Positions 30,909-30,980 of a stretch of 30,980 nt of DNA are shown in pieces. Source of the DNA: an uncultured Collinsella sp. (lineage in GTDB: Bacteria; Actinomycetota; Coriobacteriia; Coriobacteriales; Coriobacteriaceae). The notes below the pieces were generated by a model. That model ran no database searches. It saw nothing but the letters and a program-made list of their open reading frames with translations, and was not told the DNA's origin. The position numbers and the translations under genes are program-made. Location: assembly GCA_902495525.1 (NCBI GenBank), contig CABUXL010000021.1:1-30980 (forward strand). Direction: 5' to 3'. Within the stretch, counting starts at the first letter, position 1; each line of letters opens with the position of its first letter.

Positions 30909-30980
30909 CTCAATGAGTTCCGCACGAACAGGAGGCGCCAGTGGCGCCTCCGTCGTGAGTCAGGACTGTCCGAAATTGAG
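30909..30980 (-). repeat. Second copy of the conserved hairpin-core repeat
   Basis: On the minus strand it reads CGGACAGTCCTGACTC (complement of 30957-30972), a 9-bp hairpin GGAGGCGCC/GGCGCCTCC (30931-30951), then CGTGCGGAACTC (30915-30926). This matches 9178-9237 in order and spacing, with entirely different hairpin bases except GGAG/CTCC. Terminal CTCAAT/ATTGAG frame it at 30909 and 30980, and it may continue past the window end. Confidence 0.8.

Overview
The window looks like a chromosomal segment of a high-GC gut actinobacterium of the class Coriobacteriia, most likely Collinsella or a close relative. This rests on the protein types: a type III (GlnN-like) glutamine synthetase, a methionine synthase whose reactivation domain is a separate gene, UPF0210/DUF711, an AAA_14/DUF4143 ATPase, and a tmRNA tag ending in FEPMALAA. 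It also rests on strong G/C third positions, which produce very long but meaningless antisense ORFs. No database search was possible, so the genus is inference.

Layout. 1-850: tRNA-Glu(UUC) with its terminator, a near-identical 99-bp duplication of the tRNA 3' end plus terminator, and a 217-bp non-coding element with terminal inverted repeats. 904-2991 (-): glutamine synthetase behind a GlnR-like dyad. 3417-7645 (+): a tight operon of metF, the B12-dependent methionine synthase reactivation domain and a truncated-type metH, which together make methionine from homocysteine with methylenetetrahydrofolate-derived methyl groups. 7754-9118 (+): UPF0210 protein. 9137-9278: a large perfect inverted repeat enclosing a structured core that recurs at the right end of the window. 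9446-10791 (+): a SAM methyltransferase preceded by a terminator-like hairpin, and a YhbY-type RNA-binding protein. 10861-13860 (-): a 999-residue MalT/SARP-like transcription regulator.

14309-18180 (-): nagB, a glucose-type PTS EIIA, glmM, rpsI and rplM. This order links amino-sugar breakdown, sugar uptake, cell-wall UDP-GlcNAc supply and ribosome synthesis. 18338-19216 (-): patatin-like lipase. 19304-20320: a 62-bp tandem repeat array, two copies of a 48-bp repeat carrying a T-arm mimic of tmRNA, then ssrA itself (-). 20558-20992 (+): an unknown small protein. 21051-21916 (-): a RelB-like antitoxin and PIN toxin pair with a clear autoregulatory promoter. 22055-24394 (-): a small membrane protein (DUF6110-like) and a P1B-like cation ATPase with an atypical membrane motif. 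24540-28124 (-): two fused-domain ABC exporter subunits divergent from an AraC regulator (28239-29243, +), resembling siderophore/metal ABC cassettes. 29308-30672 (-): AAA_14/DUF4143 ATPase behind a 75-bp imperfect palindrome.

The genes are mostly ordinary. The unusual content is in the non-coding DNA: (a) the 62-bp tandem array, made of eleven alternating 14-bp sites about 31 bp apart; (b) a repeat family with a fixed core and variable hairpin seen at 9173-9242 and 30909-30980; (c) inverted T-arm mimics lying just downstream of both tRNA-Glu and ssrA, embedded in related sequence; and (d) several operator-like dyads.
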